From Massospora cicadina (Eukaryota; Entomophthoromycota; Entomophthoromycetes; Entomophthorales; Entomophthoraceae), in contig JAKSZP010004211.1 in the NCBI GenBank assembly GCA_022478985.1, forward strand, positions 56,541 to 120,540: a DNA stretch of 64,000 nt, given 5' to 3'. The translations under genes were made by a program, and so were the position numbers. The first letter of the stretch is position 1; each line of letters begins with the position of its first letter. Positions 34,141 through 44,744 of the stretch are shown one piece after another. The notes under the pieces were generated by a model. It was not told the origin of the DNA, did not search any database, and saw only the letters and a list, made by a program, of their open reading frames with translations.

Positions 34141-36151
34141 ATGTTGGGTCAAAGGATCACAATACACTTCACCTCTAGCGGAGTGCCAAATGATCCGGTG
34201 CATATGGGGAATATCAATCTAGCTTATAGTGACGGAGTAATCCCAGTGCGCTACCATTGGTTAAAGGGCAAAAACTGGGCCCTTCCACAACAGATTTATG
34301 AATATCAAGGGCTGCTGCTCCAAGCTGCTGGACCTATATCATTTCCATCCAGGCATCAAGATATAGTAAACACTGACTTGGTGATAGAAGTTCCAGATGG
34401 ACTCTATGGGGAAGTTATTGGGCCATATCAGCAGTCACGGTATGAGCCTCACGTAGCCCCAGGTATTATATTACCAGGGCAGGGGGAGGTCAAAGTTTTG
34501 CTTGCAAATTTACAAATGGTACTACTGCAAATACGCCACCACCAAATAGTGGCATATTTGCACTTTATCCCCATTTAGGAGGCTTTTTTGGTTCATGACT
34601 TTAGGTCACTAGAGGAATTTGGTCTGCCTTTCAAACCGCAGCTCAATATAATGGCAGTAGTATCGCGTGACAAATTAATGGGCCTGTCAGAATCACAGAA
34701 GTATAGAGCAATTGCTTTATTTCAAAAGTATAAAGATATTTTCGCTGTTGATGACCATTATTTAGGATGCGCGTGGGGGGTGGTTCATAGGCTGGACACT
34801 GGAGATTACCCTCCCATCAGGTCAAGGCCAATCCGCCAATCAAGGGTGACAGAAGGAGTAGTAAACGAGGAAATCAACAAGCTATTAGCGCAAGGGATGC
34901 TTGAACCATTGAAGAGTCTTTGGGCTTCACCCATTCTGATTGTTGAAAAAAGGGTGGCACCAACCGCGTAGTAATAGAATACCGAAAGCTCAACAGCATC
35001 ACCAAAAAAGACTCCTATCCCTTAACACGGATTGATGACGCTTTAGATTGGTTGGGGAAAGCTCATTTCTTCTCAGCTATGGACCTGATCTCAGGTTATT
35101 GGCAAATAAAGTTGCCATTGGTGGAGCAGGAAAAGTGCGCTGTAATCACTTCCAAAGGTCTTTTTCAACCAACTCAGATGCCGAAAGGGCTGTGTAATGC
35201 CTCAGCTACGTTTCAATGAGCAATGGATACTATTCTGGGGGACCTAAAACTGTCATACGTCCTTATATACCTTGACGACATTAGTATCTTTCCACAAACC
35301 TTCTCCAAACACCTTGACCATTTAGAAGCTGTATTCCGCCAGCTCGCTGAGGCCAACATAAATATCAAACCTCAGAAATTCCACTTCTTTAAGGACCAGT
35401 TGGAGTACCTGGGGTTTGTAGCTGACGCCACAGGGTTGCAACCTCAACCAGCCAAGGTGGAAGCTATCCATAAAATGACTTCACCCAACAGCAAGCGGGA
35501 TATACAGGTATTTTAGGAATGGTCAGCTATTACTGGCGCTTCATCCCTAACTTCAGCTGTATTGGGGGCCTGAAATTTGAGTTGTTAAAAAAGGACACTA
35601 TGTTTGCATGGACTGAGCGAGAGCAATGCGCTTTTGATATGCTTCAAGTGGCGTTAACCAGTGCACTGGTGTTACACTATCCCAATTTCAAAAAAGAGTT
35701 CATTTTACAGATATATGCATTCCTTTCTGCTGTAGGAACAGTCCTATCCCAAAAAGATGAGAAAAGGGAAGAGCATCTTGTAGCATATTGCAGTCGTAGC
35801 TTGAACAGTCATGAATGCAATTATACTTTGACTGAGCGCGAGTGTTTAGCGGTGATCTATGCCTATAAACAATTTTGGGTGTACTTGCATGGAGTAAAAT
35901 TCAAAGTTGTAACGGATCATGCCTTGCTACGGCGGTTACAAAATCTTAAAAAACCAGAATGGCGTCTAGCCCGAGGGCTCTTAAATTTGCAGGAATATAA
36001 TTTTGAAATTTTGCATCGACCTGGAGCAAAACACCAGAATGCTGATTGTTTATTGAGATTACCCATGATTGCAATTACAGCGGATCTGAGCAATATTATG
36101 TTTGATAAGATGCTTAGTGGCAAGTACAATGATGAACGCCCCCAGTCATAA
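34141..36151 (+). pseudogene. Element C reverse transcriptase and RNase H
   Basis: The linker (34,141-34,578) is followed by RT: ALFQKYKDIFAVDDHYLG, EINKLLAQGMLEPLKSLWAS, then a frame change in an A-run (about 34,946), EYRKLNSITKKDSYPLTRID, FFSAMDLISGYWQIKLP, MPKGLCNASATFQ, a stop, YVLIYLDDISIF (intact Y-L-D-D at 35,268-35,279) and KPQKFHFFKDQLEYLGFV. After a one-base deletion near 35,516 come MVSYYWRFIPNFS and RNase H to 36,151: EHLVAYCSRSLNSHECNY, LTERECLAVIYAYKQF, VVTDHALLRRLQNL, ILHRPGAKHQNADCLLRLP. The active-site box is intact; stops and frameshifts would prevent a full product. Confidence 0.93.
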
Positions 36152-36179
36152 AGGTATTGGACGAAATAAGGGCCAATAC

Positions 36180-37300
36180 ATTTCTGGAAAGGAGGAGAAT
36201 TGTATAAGCGAATAGGGGACACTACTGTGAATATTCCAAGACCTTCCGCCCATCCAAATGTTATTATGAGCGCACACTAAGCAGTTGGACATGGTGGAGT
36301 ACATAAGACCATGGAATTAATGTGACCTCAGTATTACTGGAAAAGCATGAACTTCGATGTACTTGATAATATCTCCTCCTGTCACCAATGCCAACTGGAA
36401 AAGCCATTCTGCCATAAGACTCCATACCAGGTAGTGAAGCCACACTTCGCTTGGTACACCGTTTCAATTGATGTTGTGGTTCCCTTACCAACAGGGGCAA
36501 ACCGGTCCAAATACATCCTGGTAGAAATTGACCACTTGACCAGATGGGTTGAGGCGCGGCCAATACATGATTTAGGGGCGCTAACGGTGGCCAAGTTTGT
36601 CATGGAATGTATAATTCAGCGACATGGTTGTCCCCAGTTCATCCTTACTAACAACGGAACTAACTTCACTTCCCACATTCTTACAAAGCTCAATGAGCCA
36701 ATGGCCATCCGAGGGGGACTGAAAACCCCATACCATCCCAAATCTAATGGAATGGTGGAGCGGGTCAATGGGACTTTGGTGAACATACTCTGCAAATTAG
36801 TAGCGGATTGACTCTCATACTGGAGCTCCCTTTTGTCCACCGCCATCTTTGCTTATAATATTAGTTATCATTCCGCCATGGGGAAAAGCCCATTCCAATT
36901 GCTTTATAGACAGCACCCCGCTCTGCCCGCCCTCTTATATGATTGCATAGAGGACACTGGCGGTATGGATCTGCAACACTATCTGACCGTCCTAACGAAT
37001 ACACTGATTAAATTACAAACTGAAGCATACTTGTTCATCCTAGCCAAGAGAATCAAAAGCCAGGCTGCCAATCAGGTATGACGAAGTAATCTACCGTAGT
37101 TCAAAGATGGAGACATGGTTCTATTCCATGATCAACATGGGTTCAGCTGGAAACATAAGCTGGCCAGTATCTGGATTGGGCTATTCGAAGTCATTGAGAA
37201 GACTGGTATAGATGCATATACTATCAAGGACCCTACTAGCGGTTTGATCAATAACTGAGTTCATGAAAAGTTCCTCTGGCCGTACAAACAATAGAATCCT
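36180..37300 (+). pseudogene. Element C integrase with GPY/F domain
   Basis: The frame 36,347-36,811 has the end of the zinc domain (ISSCHQCQLEKPFCHKTPYQ), then ILVEIDHLTRWVEARPIHD (first Asp), GCPQFILTNNGTNFTSHI (second Asp is Asn) and KSNGMVERVNGTLVNIL (Glu). After a stop the frame at 36,833 continues AIFAYNISYHSAMGKSPFQL. Near 37,100-37,280 FKDGDMVLFHDQHGFSWKHK, IWIGLFEVIEKTG and HEKFLWPYKQ form a GPY/F-like C-terminus. Element D has the same Asp-to-Asn change. The coding ends about 30 bp before the 3' LTR. Confidence 0.9.
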
Positions 37301-37309
37301 TATTGTCTA

Positions 37310-37325
37310 GTCGAGGAGAGGGTAA
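37310..37325 (+). promoter_or_regulatory. Element C polypurine tract
   Basis: GTCGAGGAGAGGGTAA directly precedes the 3' LTR start TGTTGTGAATTTG. Confidence 0.7.
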
Positions 37326-37819
37326 TGTTGTGAATTTGATATAACTGGATGATAATCTTAAGGTCATTATGGTGAAATTAATGAAATCCGTCAACATTCA
37401 ATAAGGTAATGGTAATTTTAGTGCCTCGAATTGAGGCAATATTGGGTTAATGGGAAATCACCTTGAATTAGGCGATTGTGAAATTAACGAATGAAGAATT
37501 GACAGAGCCAATAAGATATGGCAAATTAAATTACTAAGCCATACAAGTCAAAGTATCTGAAGTCACTACAATATAAGCAAGACGAGATGATCAAGAAGGG
37601 TTGTTGTTAAGTAGGATAATATTAAAGCAAAATAAGAAGAATCCGCGGTATTAAAGCACATTTATTAAAAGAAGTTGTGGGAGCAAGTGCTCCATATTTA
37701 TTTTAAGTTATTCTGTTATTTCGAGGGCAGCGATCATATTGTTGGTCCCTATTGCTCAGTGGGTTAACCTGTGCAAAAAATCGCCGGCGTATTTATTGAA
37801 TACTGCCAAATTTATAACA
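37326..37819 (+). repeat. Element C 3' LTR
   Basis: The 494-bp LTR runs from TGTTGTGAATTTGATA to AATTTATAACA and is followed by the TACTA duplication. It keeps the palindrome GGAGCAAGTGCTCC (37,680-37,693) and the TATA-like stretch. Confidence 0.93.
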
Positions 37820-38172
37820 TACTACCACACTTTTTATATGGGACTTCCTTCAAAGTGATTACTTACAATGCATCCCTAAAGTGGTTGCATAATATGAAGG
37901 ACCCCACAGGAAGGCTGGCTTGATAGGATTTGAAGCTCCAGCATTAAGATATGCCAATTTAGCATTGGGCGGGAACTCGCCATATGAACGTTGATGGGTT
38001 GAAGCGGTTGCCTGTCCTTCACTTAGACCTTAGTGATGCTGAGAGTCTACATTACCTCCTAATGGCTCCTGATGCATGGGCTAATGAAGACGAACCTGTA
38101 CAAGAGATGCTAGCTTGGCATTCCCAAAATACTAAGGTGGAAAGTGGTGATCTATACAAGAAAGTAGAGTAA
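37820..38172 (+). pseudogene. Element D RNase H, second part
   Basis: Right after element C the D reading resumes with YYHTFYMGLPSKVITYNASL then KWLHNMKDPTGRLA and a stop. Then come HWAGTRHMNVDGLKRLP and LLMAPDAWANEDEPVQEM, open from 37,984 to 38,172. The blocks match the K-Y-Y-R-x-F-L-Y-G, T-D-H-x-S-L-K-W-L and H-R-x-G-x-x-N-x-D-x-L-S-R-L-P segments of gypsy RNase H. The T-D-H aspartate is replaced (TYNA), which alone would impair activity. Confidence 0.82.
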
Positions 38173-38179
38173 ACTGCTT

Positions 38180-39560
38180 GCCCTATCTCCAACCATCAGA
38201 GCAAGTACTAGTGATCCTGGAGTCTCACACTATCCTGGGGCTTAGTGGTGTAAGAAAAATCTAAGAGTGGATTAATGAGCGTTACTATTAGGAGAACATT
38301 ATGGAAGCCTTAAATAAAGTCCTGGATGCCTTCCTGACTTGTAAAAAGCAGTCCAGCTTGCAGACCGAGTATTAATATCAACCTACCACCACTAAACAGC
38401 CTTTCTACACAATAAGTCTAAATGTGGTTAGCCCTCTACCACAGACTACTAAGAAAATCGAATATCCTGGTAGGTATTGATCACTTCACTAAATGGGTTG
38501 AAGAGGTTGCTCTTCCTGTCCAGACCGCCAAAGCTACCGCCACCTTCCTCTATCAACATATTTTCACCTGGCATGGTTGTCCCCAAGTCCTGATTTTTAA
38601 CAATGGGAAGAATTTCACCTCTCATGTTAAAGCTTTTAGCTACTTCCATGGGGATGCAGCAACTTTCTCAGCCCCTTACAGCCCTTCCATAAATGGTACT
38701 ATGGAAAGAGCAAATAAAACCCTGGTTTCCATATTATGGAAGACGGCAAGCTCAGATCACTTACACTAGGATCAATTCTTACCTAGTGCCCTCATGGCCT
38801 ACCATATTAGTTACTATCGTATCCTTAAAATGTCTCCCTTCAGCATATTGCATGGTCAGGAACCAGGAGTACCAGCCCTGCTAGCAAAAGACGTCTTCAC
38901 TTTTTTGGCACTAGTGGTGCCCAACCCAAAAGGGGGAGCCGTCATGCATCATTATTGCAAATGAAACAAACAAAGGGATTATTAGAAATTAAAAATCCCT
39001 AATATGGCACCTCAGCTAACAGCCTAATAAGCCATAGCAGAAGGTTAGAAAGCTTTGGGGAACCTTTTGTACAGCGCCCTCTTTAGCTATAGGACCATAG
39101 CGGATAACATTGGGGTAGGAGCATCAGCGACTTGAGCATAAGGAGGTATAGTTGTGGGTTTTCTTCGTTGATGAGTCTGGCGGTGTCCATTGCCTCAACG
39201 TATTAAGCAAGTTGATGCTCAGCGAAAGTGATGAGAGCCAAAAGACATCTTCTCTGGTAGGACAGATGATCATGAAAAAGCCCTGAAAAGATTGTCACAA
39301 CGCATCATCCAGCTGCAGTCTGATGCCATAACTAACCTAGCTAAAACAGTCACCAAAAAGGGGTAGATGCAAATTAGCATAGGAAGCCCGTCCCTCCCTT
39401 TCAAGTGGCAGATTTGGTATTGTATTACCAAAATTGTATCACTCCCAAAAGTGAGAAGCTCAGGTCTATTTGGGAAAGCCCCTTATATTCACTTGTAAGT
39501 AAGAAGATGAGTGCTCCATTAAGTATCTTGCTATTGTAGTTACTGTAAACCAAGTCTATG
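38180..39560 (+). pseudogene. Element D integrase
   Basis: The zinc domain is poorly preserved (about 38,200-38,400). The core frame 38,422-38,769 reads ILVGIDHFTKWVEEVALPVQ (first Asp intact), GCPQVLIFNNGKNFTSHV (second Asp, usually D-N-G, is Asn) and SINGTMERANKTLVSILW (Glu intact). MSPFSILHGQEPGVPALL follows in another frame. At about 39,400-39,520, FQVADLVLYYQNC... SIWESPLYSLVSKK looks like the C-terminal GPY/F domain. A chromodomain was not seen. Inactive because of the Asp loss and stops. Confidence 0.82.
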
Positions 39561-39594
39561 GCAAGTTCTTGCGCCCTTATTCACCCATTAACAC

Positions 39595-39609
39595 TCTTGA
39601 AGGGGGTAA
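39595..39609 (+). promoter_or_regulatory. Element D polypurine tract
   Basis: CTTGAAGGGGGTAA immediately precedes the 3' LTR start TGTTGGAAAA. A purine run next to the LTR is the plus-strand priming site of LTR retrotransposons. Confidence 0.7.
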
Positions 39610-40349
39610 TGTTGGAAAATTACAAGTCCAATACTGTGAGAAGAGTGTTTTGGATGATAATAGCTATAAAATCAGCCAAAAGACTCTGGCTAATTCTTGG
39701 TGGAACTCCTCAAATCAGGGTAATACATATGTAAATGCTTCTCAACCATTTAAGCATGAGTTTGGGTATTCAGATTGCACCAACTATGCGGCTAAATCAG
39801 TAGAGTCTATTGGAGGTTCCTCCTCGGCCCAATTCTAATTTGCTTCAAACAATTAAAGCGAAAACCACCTATCTTATAAGCTTGATGGGGTCCCACAAGG
39901 TGCAACTATTTTCCCCACGGTGATTGGCTCAAATATTTCAAATCTTTACATCATGGACTTGTCCTACCTACTCTTGACCCTCCATCTGCTATTACATTAA
40001 AGCGAGGCGAATTTCAAGAGCTCCAATAGGTTGAACACCCATATTTCCTTTTTAGGCTTGAATCTAATAATGAATTTTTACCTATCACGCTTTGGGTTTT
40101 AGTTATGTTTAAATATATGCAGCGAAATTGTAACAGGGTTTGCTCTTGACCCCCTTGCTGCATCTATTAAAGCCACATAAAAATACAATTTTTTAGTTTA
40201 CTAGTGAGTATTATTTTTATATAAGTGCTCGGCATAGTCCCCTATAAAAGTAGTCATTCTAGCGGTAAAGATTGATTTTCTCCTGCACATATTGTTGAGA
40301 TTCTGGGTGCAAAGCACCAGCGAGCATCCAAAACCCCTGAACTCCAACA
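39610..40349 (+). repeat. Element D 3' LTR
   Basis: The 740-bp LTR runs from TGTTGGAAAATTAC to GAACTCCAACA and aligns along its length with the 5' copy. The two copies differ at many positions by eye, so the element is old. The 89-codon frame at 39,569-39,838 crosses its left edge and is not called. Confidence 0.9.
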
Positions 40350-40794
40350 CCAAATGAGCGACCTTTGTTAATTAGATTCCATCCAGAAGTTTCTGAATGG
40401 TGCCATTGATATTAACATAATTAACGTGATTACTTGTATGAAGGTTTGTATGATGAACTCGATTGTAGCCCAGACCCTTGTCTCTCAGGAGGAATCAGAG
40501 GCACCTTTTTTGTTAGATATTAATCCATCTTGTACACTTCCTACCCCTTAGAAGTGGTCTCTTAAATATATAAACATCTTCCATTGTCAATTGACATATC
40601 ATTTATAAACAGAAGGAAGTTTCAATAGTGAGTACCAAATTTCATCTTTTGGGCACCTTCTGAGCTTAAATTCTTGTTCTCTAGTCCTTGGAGCTGTTTT
40701 TTCATATATATAAGCTTCTCTTAGGATGTGACATGAATTCTGCTGATTATGTAAGACTGGGATGCAGTAGAGGTGTTATAACCCAATGAAAGGC

Positions 40795-41811
40795 TCAGGA
40801 TGCCAGGGACACAGAAGTCCTAACGACTTTCAGGAGGGACGTTCTATTCCTGTGAGGGTAGTGATGTTTATCAGCGTACCAAAGACCCCATAAAAACCAA
40901 ATGGCTGTAATGGGGCCACCCGCGGGTCTTTCTGGGGCAACAATCAAGGGTGGGACAGGCATAAAACCTACAAACACTTCTTCTGTGTTAGTGATTGCTG
41001 ACATATGAAACTGTCCCAAAGTATCTTGGTTCTCCATATTACCATTGATAGTAAGTGGACTCACTTAGTGTAAATGTTTACGATTATAATAAACAATTTT
41101 GTAATCAAATCAGATTAATTCAAATTGGGTATTGGCTGTGGTTAGTAAAATTTTTGATGTTTGTTGGAGTGGATCAAACTGCATGTGAAGTTGGAAAAGT
41201 TGTCTTAGAAGCAGACCGGTTGTTTATAAACTTCAGTAAATTGCCCCAAGGATGGAAGCTCCATATGATTAGAGGCTGTAATCCCTTTTTAGTTTGGGTA
41301 AACAGGCGTTCTTTACTAATAAATGGCATACCAAAATTAATAGGTTAGAAACCCTTTTGTTAGCCAATATATGGCAAATTGTGGATAAATTGGGAAAATC
41401 TGGCAATTGGGGATGGAATTCATAGGCAGTGGACTCAGAAGCCCCTTTTTGGCTGTTTTCACTGAGATAGTGATGGGTTTGTAAGGCAGATCTTCAATTG
41501 AAGTTGGTCTTTGTTGGTGGTTGTTTGGAAAGCCCCTTGTTGACCAGATCACGCAAACACTTTTTGGGCCAAAAGGGAAGTATGAAATATGGGCATGCGC
41601 TTCTTTAGTGGCGGATTGGAAAAGAGTTCTGGAGCATGACTCTGACATTTTCTTTTAGTCCGCGGTGTGCTGCCGGATCAATGGATTGGAGTGCCCCCTC
41701 AATGATAATTGAAGCCAGAACGCAAATGGTGGCATGTCTTTCCAGAATAAAGGAAATAATACTGGAGTTTTGAAATTCAACGGAGTCCACGGAGAACAAA
41801 AGGGAAAACAC
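40795..41811. pseudogene. Coding-like fragment, strand and product unknown
   Basis: Both strands are unusually open: minus frames at 40,795-41,064 (FVGFMPVPPLIVAPERPAGG), 41,337-41,648 and 41,605-41,811, and a plus frame at 41,055-41,348 (ACEVGKVVLEADRLFINF) that continues with stops (LAIGDGIHRQWTQKPLFGC). Openness exceeds the surroundings. No family was recognised on either strand and none should be assumed. Confidence 0.3.
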
Positions 41812-43479
41812 AGAATTTTATTTTAATGCTCAAAAATGAAGATTGAACTAACAAAAGACCCTAATAGAGGCTGTTGTCATTATACTAGGGGAAAAAGAGG
41901 AGATTGGAGGGTAGCTTAGAAACAACCTGCTTAACCCTTTTCCAGCACTCCCATTTTTTGGTTTGGGAAGGGCAGCAAAATTGGAGGGTTTTTCTTATAA
42001 GCTCATGCAAACTATAAAATCTTTAACAGCGGATATCCTGATTGGAAGCAGAATCACTTTAATGAAACTTAAGCAAAATTTCTCAGATTGATTGTTTGGT
42101 CCAAACCAATATATGAATATTAACTCAGACGTTTAATTTATATATAAATATCCCAGGTTTAAACTATTGACTTGGTTTAATAATCTGTGACCTGTAACCT
42201 AATTTTTGAAGGTTTGAACCACTTTTTATGACTTGATAAGTTTTTTTGTAAGCTTTAAGGCTGGTGCTCTTCATTCAAGAGTGGTTAGAAATACCATAAT
42301 GGGGATAGGATGAGCCTTGGGTCCTGCTGGTGGCCCCAGATCTGAGTTACCTCCCTATAGACCCTTTAATTTTTTCCACTAAGGAGGAGATTGAGAAGGG
42401 GGTACAGTAGGAGGTCCTTAGTGGACATAGCAGTGACCCACTGCTCATCAGCAATATGAAAAAATAGCTCATTTGCACCAAAGGTTCTAAGTGTCCTTTG
42501 GTACCCTCTTGCGCCTGTGAGGGAACTTTTTGCAGTCTAGTCAGAAAGTGTTAGATCTCTAGATTTACAGGATGGCTAGAACCAGCTTTTTTCTTTGATG
42601 TCTATATCTAGCAAGAGAACGCTACTTAAGTATAAATCAATTTAGCTGGTTAAAAATTTGTAATATTTTAATTGATTTAAATTTATACTATTTAACCATA
42701 GTTTGATGTGAACTTTGTGGCGATAGGAACTATTAAGTCATTTATCATCAAATCTTCTGGAAGTTTTAGATTGAGGGACAAACAATAGTTTTTCTGTTTT
42801 AGTTATATGTTGAATCATGATACCATTAATACTAAAGCTTCCTAATTAGTTGGTAGCATTATGAACTATTTTAGTAAGCTTATTAATGAGTGGTATGGGT
42901 TAATTGGCACCTCATGACACTTCCTGTTCAATACTCTTTTATTTACCTACACTCATAATCAGTCATTCAGTGAGGTTGATCAGCATTTAGATTGAAAAGT
43001 CTTAATTCCACAGTGGTAAGTCTGACATCCCACATTCGAAACTTTGACACATGCATTGCTTAAATTTCTTCTAAAGCAACACCAGCTGTAGATAAGGTTT
43101 TTTTAATAAAGGCAGTTCTTAATGATATGTTTTCTCTTTTAAAACAAATCTAATAGGGACATTATGCTAACATTTACCTTATAAACCTTGTTATAGTATT
43201 AATCCTTGAATTTTTCTTTTTCTTGGCCAACATTATCAAAAAGTCATGTGGAGATTAATAAATTTCTTTAAACAAATCAGTGCTGATATTTTACCTTACT
43301 AAAATTACTAACCATACATATCTTCTTTATTATTATAACATACAGCTATACTAATAGAAATTATAGTTTATCTATTTTAAGATAGTATATATATGATCCT
43401 TAACTTGCGCTTGGGCGTTTGTTAAAGGGTGAAAAACTGAAGCTGGTCATTAATGTCTTACTCTAAAGGCATATATGAG

Positions 43480-43800
43480 ATAAAAGAGTATTATTTTTTA
43501 GCCAATGGTGCAAACTAAGATGGTTAAAAAGGAAAATCAAGTAAAAGACTTAACTTAAAAATATTCCTGCTCTGATTGGGAAGATAGTTTCTCTGATAAT
43601 CCTCAAAAAAAGAAGTATCTCCAGTATACCACCATTCCTAAGTCTACTGGCTATAGAAATATGAGACCTTCTGTCTTTGTAAACAATAGTAATGTCTCCA
43701 ACACAATCGGGTCTACTTCTCAGGCTGGCAAACAAGTTAAGTACGTTCTTCAGGAAGTATGGGCACATACACTACTTCTATAAATATCGATAATTTTATG
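43480..43800 (+). pseudogene. Coding-like plus-strand fragment, possibly gag-related
   Basis: One plus frame reads CSDWEDSFSDNPQKKKYLQY, then STGYRNMRPSVFV, then VSNTIGSTSQAGKQVKYVL. The acidic/basic mix and Ser/Asn-rich linker resemble a gag tail, but no zinc knuckle follows. A 72-codon minus frame overlaps (43,550-43,768). Low certainty. Confidence 0.3.
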
Positions 43801-44471
43801 AAATAAATATTCTAATAATTTAAAAGGATGTCAGATGATGTCAGATTATATTATAATAGTTAGCCAGGTGCTGGTTCCTTATACCTCTCAAGCATCTCTT
43901 GGCCATATTCATCCATCAGATGAGTTAATTCATACCATGCCAATCCGCTGCTGGTCATGGCAACACCTATAAAAATTTCTCCAATTTAACTTAACTCTTA
44001 TTGACATTATACAAGTGTATTAGCCCAATTGAAGACAAATTACTATCAGAATTGGAAGATTTTGGGAGATATAATGGCCCTAAGTCAACGCTTAATTGTT
44101 TAAAAGCCAGCCCAATTTTAGAGCTTCATCGTACATTAGACTAATAATTAATTTGGGTGAAAAATAGTTTTTTATGATTTTTGACTTACCCCTATTTGTA
44201 ACGTTGTTCAGGATCTTATTGCACTATAGAACGCTTATTTTGGGAAACTAGGATAAGCGCATAAATCATTAAGATTGTATAGATGCACACAAATTTCGCC
44301 CAGTGCATTAATGTTAATGAACTAATATAGAAGGTGCAATTTGAGATAAAGCCATAAAGCCGCTTTGCACCCTAGCAGACAAATAATTAGGTATGACTTA
44401 TTTTATCATAACTAAAATAACCATAGTTGTTTAGAAAGTTTGTTACCATATTAGGGCAGTTTTGAGGTAAG

Positions 44472-44501
44472 CTAATTTATCAGATTATTCTGATAAATTA
44501 G
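44472..44501. repeat. Perfect short inverted repeat (hairpin)
   Basis: CTAATTTATCAGA, a 4-base spacer TTAT, then TCTGATAAATTAG: 13-bp arms match perfectly in a region where almost everything else has decayed. No coding is nearby. Confidence 0.85.
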
Positions 44502-44744
44502 GAAGAATTATGGCTTCCTTCAATAAAGTAATCCATCAGCACTGATAATTTTCTTATAGGGGTTATTCAAGTCAATCACAAAAATCTAATAACCCCCCAT
44601 TTGACTATATTATAAACCTTAAGTTTCTCAACCTTTTCCTCAATGTCTTTTACTAGTATACCCTCTGCTTAATGCCGTTATGGGAAATCTTAACCCTAAA
44701 AAGCTACATCAAATTTCCCATTTGCCTTGGTCAAAGAGGCTTTA

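Larger units (their letters stand above)
31885..37819 (+). mobile_element. Element C: near-complete Ty3/gypsy retrotransposon nested in element D
   Basis: The 5,935-bp element has LTRs of 497 bp (31,885-32,381) and 494 bp (37,326-37,819) and perfect 5-bp target duplications TACTA (31,880-31,884 and 37,820-37,824). Its interior reads gag, zinc knuckle, protease, RT, RNase H, integrase on the plus strand with relatively few lesions. It has a primer site at 32,383 and a polypurine tract at 37,310-37,325. It interrupts the RNase H of D, so it inserted after D. It is the best-preserved LTR element here but is still defective. Confidence 0.95.
27619..40349 (+). mobile_element. Element D: Ty3/gypsy retrotransposon hosting element C
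   Basis: Two LTRs (27,619-28,352 and 39,610-40,349) bracket gag, protease, RT, RNase H and integrase in gypsy order on the plus strand. The flanks CCAAC (27,614-27,618) and CCAAA (40,350-40,354) match at four of five positions. Element C (31,885-37,819) sits inside the RNase H; without it and its duplication D is about 6.8 kb. A primer site (28,353) and a polypurine tract (39,595-39,609) are present. All coding parts are broken. Confidence 0.9.

Noticed and set aside
34940..34975. A-run with AAAAAAGGG at the RT frame change of element C, possible programmed frameshift
   Set aside because: It lies inside the RT domain, where a frame switch would split the enzyme. D and E read the same block (KKKNG) without a switch. 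A one-base homopolymer indel is the simpler explanation.
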